From Planctomycetota bacterium (GTDB lineage Bacteria > Planctomycetota > B15-G4), in assembly GCA_029259695.1 (NCBI GenBank), contig JAJDEQ010000062.1, forward strand, positions 1-64,000: DNA of 64,000 nucleotides, read 5' to 3'. The translations under genes were made by a program, and so were the position numbers. Position 1 is the first letter of the stretch; every line of letters begins with the position of its first letter. This document shows positions 34,941-43,739 of this stretch, piece after piece. The notes below the pieces were generated by a model. That model was not told where the DNA came from, made no database searches, and worked only from the letters and a program-made list of their open reading frames with translations.

Positions 34941-36008
34941 TCAGCGGTCCACGTCCAGGATCGCTGCGGCGCGCGCCCCGGCCATCGACTGCAATTGGGT
35001 CGCGCACGCCTCGTAGACCGCCTGCGATCCTCCGAAGGGGTCGCTCACGTCTCCGCCGTCGGGATCGAAGGTCTCGATCACGGGCGGAGGCGCCGACGGC
35101 AGCATGTCTTGCAGGGCAGCGACATGGCCATAGGTCATGCCCAGCACGAGGTCCGCGCTCGCTGCCTGCGGGTGATCCAGCGGGCGGCTGAGATGGTCGT
35201 CGAGATTCAGGCCGCGGCGCTCCATGGCGGCCACGGCCTCGGACGATGCGCTGCGGCTTCCCGCGGTCGCGAGCCCCGCTGAGTCGATCCGCGGCAGCAG
35301 CCAGCTGGGATCGCCACGGGTCTGGGCGCTCAAGGCGGCGCCCAACAGGCGTGCGGCCATGGGGCTGCGGCAGGTGTTGCCCGAGCACACGATCAGCACC
35401 CGGCACCCGGCGTGTTGGCGCAGGTCCTGACGGCTCACCACCCCCTCGCGCAGGACGCGGTGCGCAAGCTGCCCCGGCGCCACCACGGTCGAGGCATCGC
35501 CGAGTGCGGAGGGCCCGCCGTCGATCACGACCGAGACGAGTTCGAGCACGTGCGGATCCACCGCTCCGAGATCCAGGGGGGCGGGGTGCCCGGGCGGGTT
35601 GGCGCTGGGCAGCAGGAGCGGGACGCCCACCCGGGCGAGCAGGTCGCGGGTCCAGGCGTGGCCGGGGATGCGGACTCCGAGCGTCCCTCCCGCGCGCTCG
35701 CGCAGGACGAGGGTCACGGGCCCCGGCCACCAGCGGGCGGCCATGCGGGCCGCCGCGGCCGGGAGCGGCGCCAGCCGCTCCCCGAGAGCCTCCAATGACG
35801 GGACAGCACGGCTGAAGGGGGCGTCCCGGTCGGGCTTGAGCGCGGCCATGCGCTCCCGGGCCTCGGGCCGGTCCTCCCGGGCGGCGACGCCGTAGACCGT
35901 CTCGGTCGGGAGCAACACGAGCTCGCCCGCGTCCAGCGCAGCCGCTGCGGCCTCGAGGGCGGCCCCGGGATCATCCTGGTCGAGTCGGAACACGCGCGGG
36001 GCAGTCAT
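34941..36008 (-). CDS. Fusion of Sua5/YrdC domain and low-molecular-weight protein tyrosine phosphatase
   Basis: 355 residues. Residues 1 to about 195 are a Sua5/YciO/YrdC domain (LVLLPTETVYGVAA; WWPGPVTLVL; LLLPSANPPG; VVIDGGPSALGDASTVV), the enzyme that makes threonylcarbamoyl-AMP for the t6A37 modification of ANN-decoding tRNAs. Residues from about 203 are a low-molecular-weight tyrosine phosphatase: P-loop C208-SGNTC-R214-S, and the general-acid Asp D323 in SDPFGGS. Both domains keep their main motifs, so both could be active; the YrdC KxR region (LKPDRDAPF) is slightly divergent. The ATG is clear. Convergent with rpsU (7 bp apart). If no other yrdC/sua5 exists, this would be the essential t6A gene. 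Confidence 0.88.
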   Translation of the reverse strand: MTAPRVFRLDQDDPGAALEAAAAALDAGELVLLPTETVYGVAAREDRPEARERMAALKPDRDAPFSRAVPSLEALGERLAPLPAAAARMAARWWPGPVTLVLRERAGGTLGVRIPGHAWTRDLLARVGVPLLLPSANPPGHPAPLDLGAVDPHVLELVSVVIDGGPSALGDASTVVAPGQLAHRVLREGVVSRQDLRQHAGCRVLIVCSGNTCRSPMAARLLGAALSAQTRGDPSWLLPRIDSAGLATAGSRSASSEAVAAMERRGLNLDDHLSRPLDHPQAASADLVLGMTYGHVAALQDMLPSAPPPVIETFDPDGGDVSDPFGGSQAVYEACATQLQSMAGARAAAILDVDR

Positions 36009-36149
36009 GCTCGGATTCTAGAGGGATCGTGGCGGCCGTTCAGGGGGGCATTCCGTCGGCCATGCGTGCAGGGCATACTGCCGTCTCGGCAGGTCGCCGG
36101 CGCGGCCCGCTGCGGTCCTCGCCCCGACTGCCCCTGGAGAACTCGCCCG

Positions 36150-36929
36150 GTGACCCGCTCGTCCAAGCGCCCGCGGCGCCTCGAGTACATGGGCGCCATG
36201 GCAGCCGGCCTGGCCCACGAGGTCAAGAACCCGCTCAGCACCATGACGGTCAACCTGCAACTCCTGGCAGAGGACTTCGCCACCCCCCAGTCGCAGGTGG
36301 AGGAACGCACGCTGCGCCGCGCGCACCTGTTGCTGGGGGAGGTCAAGCGCCTCGACGGCATCGTCAACGACTTCCTCGAACTCGCACGAGGCTACGAGAT
36401 CCAGCCGGAGACGGTCGACCTCGAGCTGTTGATCACCGACCTGTTGCGTTTCGTCGAGCCGGAGAACGAGCGCCTGGGCATTCGCGCTCGGAGCCTGCTG
36501 GCGGCCGACGCGCGGCTGGTGCTGGCCGACCCGAAGTTCCTGCGGGTGGCGCTCAACAACCTGGTGGTGAACGCCCAGCAGGCCATGGCCGAGGAGGGTG
36601 GCGAGCTGCTGCTCGAGACGCGGGTGCGCGGGCGCCTGGTGGAGGTGCGCGTGACCGATACCGGGCCCGGCATCCCGCCGGACAAGCTGGAGCAGATCTT
36701 CATGCCGTTCTGGTCGAACAAGCAGGGCGGGACGGGTCTGGGCTTGCCGATGACGCGCCGCATCGTCGAGGAGCTGGGCGGTGAGATCCTGGTGCAGTCC
36801 GAACTGGGGCGCGGCACGCGCTTCGTGCTCAGCGTGCCCAAGCTCCCGGATCAGCTGCCACCGGCCACGCCCGATCCCACGGCGGAGGGCCCCGGCGCTG
36901 CGGAGCGCAACGGGGGCAACCCGGCATGA
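36150..36929 (+). CDS. Soluble sensor histidine kinase lacking an input domain
   Basis: 259 residues. The chain begins almost directly with the dimerisation domain: H23 in AAGLAHEVKNPLSTM, followed by a HATPase domain with N box NNLVVNAQQAM, G1 DTGPGIPP, F-type segment FMPFWSNK and G2 GGTGLGLPMTRRIV. There is no transmembrane segment, PAS or GAF domain, so the signal probably comes through a partner protein, as with NtrB-like kinases stripped of PAS. GTG at 36150 is preceded by GGAGA at suitable spacing; the earlier in-frame ATG adds only low-quality sequence. The stop overlaps the start of its cognate NtrC-type regulator. Confidence 0.9.
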   Translation: MTRSSKRPRRLEYMGAMAAGLAHEVKNPLSTMTVNLQLLAEDFATPQSQVEERTLRRAHLLLGEVKRLDGIVNDFLELARGYEIQPETVDLELLITDLLRFVEPENERLGIRARSLLAADARLVLADPKFLRVALNNLVVNAQQAMAEEGGELLLETRVRGRLVEVRVTDTGPGIPPDKLEQIFMPFWSNKQGGTGLGLPMTRRIVEELGGEILVQSELGRGTRFVLSVPKLPDQLPPATPDPTAEGPGAAERNGGNPA

Positions 36930-38290
36930 GCGCCACACCCGTCTCGATCCTGATCATCGACGATGACGCGGCCCACGCGCAGAGCCTGGCCGACGGCCTC
37001 GAGACCCTCGGCTACGAGGCGACCGTGGTGACGTCCGGGCAGGCGGGGCTGGTCGCCGTCGAGCAGGGCACCTGGGACCTCGTGCTGACCGACCTGCGCA
37101 TGGCCGACGTGGACGGCATGGACGTGCTCGCGGGTGCGCGCCGACGAGGCGACACCGAGGTGATCATGATCACCGGCCACGGCTCGGTGGAGAGCGCGGT
37201 GGAGGCCATGCGTGCCGGAGCCGCGCACTACATCACCAAGCCCGTCAACATCATGGAGCTGCGCGAACTCGCCAAGCGGACGGTCGAGAAGCAGCTGCTG
37301 AAGCGCCGCAACACCGAGCTCGAAGCGCAGCTCGACGAGCGCTACGCCTTCGACAAGATCATCGGCCGCAGCGAGGCCATGCAGGCGGTCTTCCGGGTCA
37401 TGCGCCAGGTTGCGCGCACCGACGTCACGGTGCTGGTCATGGGTGACAGCGGCACGGGCAAGGAACTCGTGGCCCGGGCGATCCACCAGAACAGTCCGCG
37501 ACGGAACGCGCCCTTCATCGCGCTGAACTGCGCGGCGCTGCCCGAGGGCCTGCTCGAGAGCGAGTTGTTCGGGCACGAGCGGGGCGCTTTCACCGGCGCG
37601 ACCAACCGCAAGATCGGCCACATCGAGAACGCCCAGGGCGGCACCCTGTTCCTCGATGAAGTGGGGGACATGCCGCTCAGCACCCAGGTCAAGATGCTGC
37701 GCGTCCTCGAGCAGCGGGAGATCGTGCGCGTGGGGTCGAGCACGCCGATCCCGGTCGACATCCGGGTGTTGGCCGCGACCAACAAGAACCTGACCGAGGA
37801 GGTGGCCGAGCGGCGCTTCCGCGAGGACCTCTACTTCCGGCTCAAGGTCGTCTCGATCGAGCTGCCGCAGTTGCGTGAGCGCGTGGTCGACATCCCCTTC
37901 CTGGTGGATGCGTTCCTGCGCGAACTCGTCGAGCAGCACGGCACCGACGTGCGCGGCGTCTCGGCCGATGTGATGCGTGTGCTGGAGGCCCAGCCCTGGC
38001 CCGGCAACGTGCGCGAGTTGCGCAACGTGATCGAGAACATGGTCGTGACCGGCAGCCACGAAGTGCTGCAGCTCTCCGATCTGCCGACATCGGTGGGCGG
38101 TGAACCGAGCGTCGCGCCGCTCAAGACCGCCTCCGGCTCGCTGGCGGGGCGCACTGCGGCGGACGTGGAGCGCGAGCACATCAGCGCCACGCTCGAACTG
38201 GTCGGCGGCAATCGGGCCAAGGCGGCGCGCATGATGGGCATCGGCGAGCGCACGCTGTATCGCAAGATCAAGGAGTACGACCTGCGCTAG
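36926..38290 (+). CDS. NtrC-family sigma-54-dependent response regulator
   Basis: 454 residues with the full three-domain layout. The receiver has acidic IIDDDAAHAQ and phosphoacceptor D56 in VLTDLRM. The AAA+ domain has Walker A GDSGTGKE (173-180), GAFTGA (220-225), which contacts sigma-54, and Walker B GGTLFLDEVGDMP. The C-terminal Fis-type HTH is GGNRAKAARMMGIGERTLYRKIK. It activates transcription at -24/-12 promoters after phosphorylation by the kinase encoded just upstream (ATGA overlap). A strong sigma-54 promoter candidate and two dyads lie in the 222 bp between this gene and dnaK. Confidence 0.95.
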   Translation: MSATPVSILIIDDDAAHAQSLADGLETLGYEATVVTSGQAGLVAVEQGTWDLVLTDLRMADVDGMDVLAGARRRGDTEVIMITGHGSVESAVEAMRAGAAHYITKPVNIMELRELAKRTVEKQLLKRRNTELEAQLDERYAFDKIIGRSEAMQAVFRVMRQVARTDVTVLVMGDSGTGKELVARAIHQNSPRRNAPFIALNCAALPEGLLESELFGHERGAFTGATNRKIGHIENAQGGTLFLDEVGDMPLSTQVKMLRVLEQREIVRVGSSTPIPVDIRVLAATNKNLTEEVAERRFREDLYFRLKVVSIELPQLRERVVDIPFLVDAFLRELVEQHGTDVRGVSADVMRVLEAQPWPGNVRELRNVIENMVVTGSHEVLQLSDLPTSVGGEPSVAPLKTASGSLAGRTAADVEREHISATLELVGGNRAKAARMMGIGERTLYRKIKEYDLR

Positions 38291-38313
38291 CAGCGGTGCT
38301 CCCGCGAGCGCCG

Positions 38314-38358
38314 CCCTGTCATTGTGGCAGGGTGCGGACCGCCCGGTGCCACTTTGGC
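38314..38358 (+). promoter_or_regulatory. Two phased dyads, possible enhancer site for the NtrC-type regulator
   Basis: CCCTGTCA-TTG-TGGCAGGG (38314-38332) and GCCA-CTT-TGGC (38348-38358) share the pattern G-Y-C-A-N3-T-G-G-C, and their centres (38323 and 38353) are 30 bp apart, close to three helical turns. They lie about 70-115 bp upstream of the -24/-12 element, the normal place for NtrC-type activator sites. The first dyad could instead be a terminator of the regulator gene. Confidence 0.4.
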
Positions 38359-38425
38359 CCGGCCTGGAGCCGCCCTGAACCGGCCCGGAGGGCCTGGATC
38401 GCGGTGCTTCATGCTCCCCGGCCGT

Positions 38426-38442
38426 TTGGCACGCGGTTTGTT
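38426..38442 (+). promoter_or_regulatory. Sigma-54 (-24/-12) promoter candidate for dnaK
   Basis: TTGGCACG (38426-38433), four bases, then TTGTT (38438-38442). This matches YTGGCACG-N4-TTGCW with one change (C to T in the -12 GC), and GG and G(T) are separated by the required 10 bp. Predicted start near 38452, giving a leader of about 60 nt with AAGGAG before the dnaK ATG. Confidence 0.55.
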
Positions 38443-38512
38443 TGCCTCCGATGCAGCGGTTCGGCCTGCCCGGGAGCGGCAGAGCACCCCGGTGGACCGA
38501 CAAGGAGATCTC

Positions 38513-40429
38513 ATGAGTGACCACATCATCGGCATCGACCTCGGCACCACGAACTCCGTCGTGGCCGTCATGGAGGGCGGACAGCCCCAGGTGATCACCA
38601 ACCCCGAGGGGCACCGTGTGACCCCGTCGGTGGTGGCGTTCACGACGGACGGCGAGCGGCTCGTGGGCCAGCCCGCCCGGCGCCAGGCGATCACGAACCC
38701 GCAGCGCACGATCTACTCGATCAAGCGCTTCATGGGTCGTCGTCACCACGAGGTCAGCTCCGAGGAGAAGCTGGTCACCTACGACGTGACGGGCGGCCAG
38801 AACGATCCGGTCAAGGTCCTGATCGACGGCAAGGAATACACGCCGCAGGAGATCTCGGCGATGATCCTCGCCGACCTCAAGGGCACTGCCGAGGCGTACC
38901 TCGGCACGAAGGTCACGCGCGCCGTGATCACGGTGCCGGCGTACTTCAACGACAGCCAGCGCCAGGCCACCAAGGAGGCGGGCGAGATCGCCGGCCTCAC
39001 GGTGGAGCGCATCGTCAACGAGCCCACCGCCGCCTGCCTCGCCTATGGTCTGGAGAAGGACAAGAGCGGCAAGCTGGCCGTGTTCGACCTGGGCGGCGGG
39101 ACCTTCGACATCTCGATCCTCGACGTCGGCGACGGCGTGTTCGAGGTCAACGCCACGAACGGTGACACGCACCTCGGCGGCGACAACTTCGACGACGTGC
39201 TGATCGACTTCGTGGCCGACGACTTCCAGCGCGACAACGGCGTCGACCTGCGCAAGGACGTGATGGCCCTGCAGCGCCTCAAGGAGGCCTGCGAGAAGGC
39301 CAAGTGCGAGTTGTCCTCCACGCCCCAGACCAACATCAACCTGCCCTTCGTGACGGCCGACCAGAGCGGGCCGAAGCACCTCAACGTGAACATCAGCCGG
39401 GCCAAGTTCGAGGAACTGGTCGAGCCGCTGGTGGAGCGTTGCCGCAAGCCGTGTCTCGACGCCATGGCGGACGCCGGCCTCAGCCCCAGCGAGGTGGACG
39501 AGGTGATCCTCGTCGGCGGCAGCACGCGCATCCCCGCCGTGCAGGCGCTGGTGAAGGAGGTCTTCCAGAAGGAGCCCGGCCGCAACGTGAACCCGGACGA
39601 AGTCGTGGCCATGGGGGCCGCCGTCCAGGGCGCGGTGCTCGCCGGCAAGGTCGACGACGTGGTGCTGCTCGACGTGACCCCGCTGTCGCTCGGCATCGAG
39701 ACGCTGGGTGGCGTCATGACCCGGCTGATCGACCGCAACACGACCATTCCCACCTCCAAGAAGGAGGTCTTCTCCACCGCCGCCGACAACCAGCCGAGCG
39801 TGGACATCCACGTCCTGCAGGGTGAGCGCGAGATGGCCAACGGCAACCGCACGCTGGGTCGCTTCCGCCTCGAAGGGCTGCCGCCGGCGGCCCGCGGGGT
39901 GCCCCAGGTCGAGGTCACGTTCGACATCGATGCCAACGGCATCCTGGCCGTGAGCGCCAAGGACCTCGGCACGGGCAAGGAACAGAAGATCACCATCGAG
40001 GCCAGCTCGGGCCTGTCCGACGCCGACATCGATCGGATGAAGCAGGAGGCCGAGGAGCACGCCGATGAAGACAAGAGCGCGCGCGAGCTGATCGACCTGC
40101 GCAACCAGGCCGAACAGACCATCTACCAGACCGAGAAGTCACTCGACGAGCACAAGGACAAGCTCGAGGAGGAGACGGTGCTGGCCATCGCGAGCGCTCG
40201 GGAGAAGCTCGAGCAGGTTGCGAAGGAAGATGACGCGGAGGCGATTCGTCAGGGTCTCGACGAGTACACTCGCGCGGCACAGAAGCTGGCCGAGGTGCTC
40301 TACGCCCAGCAGGCCGAAGCGGGTGCTCAGCCCGGCGGCCCGGGCGGGCCCGCAGGCGACGGCGCGCCCGGTGGTGAATCGGAGACGAAGGAAGACATCA
40401 TCGATGCCGACTTCGAGGTCAAGAGCTGA
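38513..40429 (+). CDS. dnaK: Molecular chaperone DnaK (Hsp70)
   Basis: 638 residues, usual length. Opens with [19 protein letters not shown]; phosphate and adenosine motifs [33 protein letters not shown] and [15 protein letters not shown] are intact; the substrate-binding domain and helical lid follow, with a Gly/Pro-rich linker and the conserved end [13 protein letters not shown]-driven folding chaperone of the cytoplasm, working with DnaJ and GrpE, neither of which is in the window. AAGGAG is 5 nt before the ATG; an upstream in-frame extension is rejected because it spans the promoter region. No CIRCE element found upstream. Confidence 0.97.
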   Translation: MSDHIIGIDLGTTNSVVAVMEGGQPQVITNPEGHRVTPSVVAFTTDGERLVGQPARRQAITNPQRTIYSIKRFMGRRHHEVSSEEKLVTYDVTGGQNDPVKVLIDGKEYTPQEISAMILADLKGTAEAYLGTKVTRAVITVPAYFNDSQRQATKEAGEIAGLTVERIVNEPTAACLAYGLEKDKSGKLAVFDLGGGTFDISILDVGDGVFEVNATNGDTHLGGDNFDDVLIDFVADDFQRDNGVDLRKDVMALQRLKEACEKAKCELSSTPQTNINLPFVTADQSGPKHLNVNISRAKFEELVEPLVERCRKPCLDAMADAGLSPSEVDEVILVGGSTRIPAVQALVKEVFQKEPGRNVNPDEVVAMGAAVQGAVLAGKVDDVVLLDVTPLSLGIETLGGVMTRLIDRNTTIPTSKKEVFSTAADNQPSVDIHVLQGEREMANGNRTLGRFRLEGLPPAARGVPQVEVTFDIDANGILAVSAKDLGTGKEQKITIEASSGLSDADIDRMKQEAEEHADEDKSARELIDLRNQAEQTIYQTEKSLDEHKDKLEEETVLAIASAREKLEQVAKEDDAEAIRQGLDEYTRAAQKLAEVLYAQQAEAGAQPGGPGGPAGDGAPGGESETKEDIIDADFEVKS

Positions 40430-40515
40430 CGCGTGCCGAGCGACCGCCATGTCCGGCGGCCGCCTCACCCGACGCCTGACCGCTCCGATCCCGGCTGCGT
40501 GCGGGTGACTCCGAG

Positions 40516-41478
40516 TTGATTCGCGTCGAGCACCTCTCCCGCCGCTTCCACGACCTACTGGCCGTGGACGACGTGTGCCTGCACGTACCGCGGGGCGAGA
40601 TCCTCGGCTTCCTGGGTCCCAACGGGGCGGGCAAGACCACCACGATCCGCATCCTCACGGGCTTCCTGCCGGCGACGTCCGGGCGCGCGCAGGTGGCCGG
40701 GCACGACGTGGCGCTCGACAGCCTGAAGGTCCGGCGCCAGATCGGGTACCTGCCCGAGAACGTGCCGGTGCCCCTCGATGCCCGGGTCGACGAGTACATC
40801 GACTTCCGGGCCCGCCTCAAGGGCGTCCCCGCTCGTGAGCGCAAGCAGCGACGGGAGCAGGTGCTCGAGCGCTGCGGGCTCATCCACATGCGTCGCCGCA
40901 TCCTGGGCCAGCTCTCCCGCGGCTATCGGCAGCGGGTCGGCCTGGCTGATGCGCTGGTGGGCGACCCGCCCCTGCTGATCCTGGACGAGCCCACGGGCGG
41001 CCTCGACCCGGGCCAGCGGCAGGACATCCTCGACCTCGTCACGGCCATGCGCGGGCGCCGCACGGTGCTGCTCTCGAGCCACGTGCTGGCCGAGGTGGAG
41101 CACGTCTGCACGCGCATCGCGATCATCAAGAGCGGCCGCATCGTGGCCGACGGCACCAAGGAGGAGGTCGTGTCGCGAGCCGGCCGTCGGGGCGAGGTGC
41201 GCATCGGTCTCAAGGGCGAGTCGCCCGGGCGCGCCGGTGACGAGTCGCAACCGCGCCCCGCCCTGCGCAAGCTCGTCCGCTGGCTTGGCGAACACGACAT
41301 GCACGCCACCATCGACGAGGCGCGCGGGACCTGCGACGCGCGCATCGCCGCGGACGACCAGGCGTCGGCCCTGCTGCGCGCGGTGGTCGAAGCGGGTTTC
41401 GCGGTGGATCGCTTCGAGCCGCTCACGCGCTCGCTGCACGAGATCTTCCTCGAGCTCACGCGGGCCGAAGCGTCGTGA
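40516..41478 (+). CDS. ABC transporter ATP-binding protein (GldA/NosF-like)
   Basis: 320 residues. Walker A GPNGAGKTT (34-42), signature LSRGYRQRVGLADAL, Walker B LLILDEPTGGLDP, and switch His in VLLSSHVLAEVEHV. A C-terminal extension of about 90 residues follows the nucleotide-binding domain, as in ABC-2 exporters of the DrrA/GldA type. TTG start at the beginning of IRVEHLSRRFHD; no better start is visible. It overlaps the permease gene and forms a four-gene unit (ATPase, ABC-2 permease, GldG-like, DUF4340) known from many Planctomycetota, Myxococcota and Bacteroidota genomes. In Flavobacterium the Gld proteins are needed for gliding; the role here is unknown, probably export or surface assembly. 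Confidence 0.92.
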   Translation: MIRVEHLSRRFHDLLAVDDVCLHVPRGEILGFLGPNGAGKTTTIRILTGFLPATSGRAQVAGHDVALDSLKVRRQIGYLPENVPVPLDARVDEYIDFRARLKGVPARERKQRREQVLERCGLIHMRRRILGQLSRGYRQRVGLADALVGDPPLLILDEPTGGLDPGQRQDILDLVTAMRGRRTVLLSSHVLAEVEHVCTRIAIIKSGRIVADGTKEEVVSRAGRRGEVRIGLKGESPGRAGDESQPRPALRKLVRWLGEHDMHATIDEARGTCDARIAADDQASALLRAVVEAGFAVDRFEPLTRSLHEIFLELTRAEAS

Positions 41479-42218
41479 TGCGCCGCCTGACGACGTTGCT
41501 GTGGCGCGAGTTGGAGAGCCTCTTCTTCTCACCTCTCGCGTACATCGTGCTGACCGTCTTCCTGGTGTTGAGCGGTTTCTCCTTTGCGTACGCCCTGGCC
41601 GCCTCCGCCGGTTCGGTGCACGTGACCGTGACCACGTTCCTGGGTGACGGGCCGCTGTTCTGGGTGTGCCTGGTCATGGTGCCCCCGCTGATCACCATGC
41701 GCCTGGTGTCGGAGGAGCGGCGTTCCGGGACCCTGGAGGTGCTGCTCACGGCGCCGGTGCGCGACGGCGAGGTGATCACGGCCAAGTTCCTCGGCGCCCT
41801 GCTGTTCCAGGCGTTCCTCTGGGTGCCGACGCTGCTCTACCTGGCGATCATCCGGCGCTACGGGGCCGTGCCGGACGGCGGCCAACTGTTCACGTCGTAC
41901 CTCGGCATCGCCCTGACGAGCGGTCTGCTGACTTCCGTCGGGGTGCTGTTCTCGACCCGCACGGGCAACCAGATCGTGGCCGCGGTCTCGGCCCTCACCT
42001 TCAACCTGTTGTTCATCCTGCTGCCGGCGGTGGTCAGTCAGTCGCCGGGGCTGGGCGTGCTCGAGCGGGGCGTGTCGGGCATCTCCATGACGCGTCACTT
42101 CAGCGAGTCCTTCAGTCAGGGCCTGGTCGACAGCGGCCTGCTGGTCTGGTACCTGAGCGCCACCGCGGGGGTGCTGGTCATGGCGACGCGCAGCCTGGAG
42201 GCCCGGCGATGGCGTTGA
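41478..42218 (+). CDS. ABC-2 type permease (GldF-like)
   Basis: 246 residues with about six transmembrane helices, starting LLWRELESLFFSPLAYIV as in GldF/NosY-type permeases; a conserved cytoplasmic loop after the second helix reads MRLVSEERRSGTLEVLL. Pairs with the ATPase encoded upstream. ATG 41478 shares a base with the ATPase stop (TGATG); the GTG three bases earlier (41475) is equally possible and would add one Met. Overlaps the GldG-like gene by 10 bp. Confidence 0.9.
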   Translation: MRRLTTLLWRELESLFFSPLAYIVLTVFLVLSGFSFAYALAASAGSVHVTVTTFLGDGPLFWVCLVMVPPLITMRLVSEERRSGTLEVLLTAPVRDGEVITAKFLGALLFQAFLWVPTLLYLAIIRRYGAVPDGGQLFTSYLGIALTSGLLTSVGVLFSTRTGNQIVAAVSALTFNLLFILLPAVVSQSPGLGVLERGVSGISMTRHFSESFSQGLVDSGLLVWYLSATAGVLVMATRSLEARRWR

Positions 42219-43738
42219 AGGGCGGCTTCTCACGCTGGTGGCGCTGGACCGGAGCGGCTCAGGGTCTGGCGACGGCGCTGGTGATCGTGATCGTGGTCGC
42301 GGCCGTCTCCTATGCGGCCTCCGTGCCGAAGGTGCGGGTGCGCTGGGACCTCACCGCCGACCAGGGCTTCACGCTCAGCGATCAGACGCGGCAGGTGCTG
42401 CGCAGTCTCGAGGAGCCGGTGCGCTTCATCTCGCTGATGCAGCCCGAGCCGGTGTCGGTCACGCGTCTCGACGAGGTGCAGGCCCTGGCGGGCGAGTACG
42501 TCAACACGCTGCTCGGACAGTACGCGCTGGCCTCGGGCGGTCAGCTCACGGTGGAGACGCTGCACCCGCACCGCGACCGGCTGCGGACCGAGACGCTGCG
42601 CGGCGAACGTCACCTCAGTCGCTACAACCTCGTGCTCGTCGAGGGGGTGACACGCAGCAAGCAGGTGTTCCTCGAGGATCTTGTGACCATCGATCGCGGG
42701 CGTGCCGACGCCCAGAGCATCACCAACGCGCGCATCCGTGCCTACCATGCGGAGGGCCCGCTCACGTCGGCGCTGCTGTCGGTCGCCGACGAGGTCGCGC
42801 CTCGCGTGGGCTTCCTCTCGGGCTTCGGCGGTCCGCGCCTCGACGGCTTCGAGTTGTTCGACCTGGGGCTGTTCTTCTCGGCCGTGGCGGGCCAGGGGCT
42901 CGACGTCGAGCGCATCGACATGTCGTCGGAAGTGCCGGGCACGGCGCTCACCGGCTACGACGTCGTCGTGCTGTGCGGCCCCGACCTGCCCCTGTCGCGC
43001 GGTGCCCGCGAAGCGCTCGCAGCGTTCCACGCGGAGGGTGGCGGGTTGCTGCTGGCCGCCGACCCCGACTACGTGTCCCCGGAGTACGACACGCTGCTGC
43101 GACAACTGGGCCTGGAGCGGGACCGCGCGATCCTGTGCCGGGACGATGATCCGTTCCTGGTGGGACTGGACCGGGCCCTGGTGACCATCGGCAACTTCGA
43201 TCCGACCCACGTGGTGACCACACCCATCGCGGCCCAGCGCACCTTCGCGCGCTTCTTCGGCAGCGGGGCGCTGGGCCGCTCGCCGAGCGCCGACGCCCGG
43301 GTCATCAGCACGCCTCTGGCCACCACCGGCACCCACGTGTTCGGGGACCTGCCCAGCGCGGCCGGTGCGCGCGGCGACTTCGTCTTCACCCCCGGCGAGG
43401 GCGAACTGCGCGGTGCGCGCCACGTGGCCTTCGCCCTGGAGCGCGACGCATCCGATGCGTCGTCGCGCGCGGTGGTCCTCGCCTGCGCCAGTCCGCTGAT
43501 CAACAGCTTCCTGACCTCCCGCGACGGTGGGCCGGCGAACATGGACCTGGGCCTGAATGCCGTCAACTGGCTGGTGGATCGCCCCGAAGCCGTGGCGGCG
43601 CGCCCGCGAGAGGTGTTCGAGAGCAAGGTCGACCTGATGGAGGGCGAGCTCGAGACGATCCACCTGTACGTGCTGCTGCTGATGCCGCTCGGTGGAGTGC
43701 TCATGGGGCTCGCCGTCTGGTTCACCCGGAGGCGTTGA
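42209..43738 (+). CDS. GldG-like ABC-associated membrane protein
   Basis: 509 residues. One N-terminal membrane helix (ALVIVIVVAAVSYAAS), then a large extracytoplasmic domain of the ABC-type uncharacterised/GldG family: RVRWDLTADQGFTLSDQTRQVL is the conserved opening, and VVVLCGPDLPLSRGAREAL the typical middle. A C-terminal helix (LYVLLLMPLGGVLMGLAVWF) ends the protein. It is the auxiliary subunit of the exporter. ATG chosen for overlap with the permease stop. Confidence 0.9.
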   Translation: MALKGGFSRWWRWTGAAQGLATALVIVIVVAAVSYAASVPKVRVRWDLTADQGFTLSDQTRQVLRSLEEPVRFISLMQPEPVSVTRLDEVQALAGEYVNTLLGQYALASGGQLTVETLHPHRDRLRTETLRGERHLSRYNLVLVEGVTRSKQVFLEDLVTIDRGRADAQSITNARIRAYHAEGPLTSALLSVADEVAPRVGFLSGFGGPRLDGFELFDLGLFFSAVAGQGLDVERIDMSSEVPGTALTGYDVVVLCGPDLPLSRGAREALAAFHAEGGGLLLAADPDYVSPEYDTLLRQLGLERDRAILCRDDDPFLVGLDRALVTIGNFDPTHVVTTPIAAQRTFARFFGSGALGRSPSADARVISTPLATTGTHVFGDLPSAAGARGDFVFTPGEGELRGARHVAFALERDASDASSRAVVLACASPLINSFLTSRDGGPANMDLGLNAVNWLVDRPEAVAARPREVFESKVDLMEGELETIHLYVLLLMPLGGVLMGLAVWFTRRR

Positions 43739-43739
43739 C

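Noticed and set aside
38291..38512. CIRCE operator or sigma-32 promoter for dnaK
   Set aside because: Neither the CIRCE inverted repeat nor a sigma-32-like CTTGAA/CCCAT pattern was found; the -24/-12 element is the better match.
36851..40060. Minus-strand open frame of over 1000 codons across the regulator and dnaK
   Set aside because: It is antisense to two unmistakable genes; long antisense frames are expected at this GC content and the translation is low-complexity Arg/His/Val/Gly.
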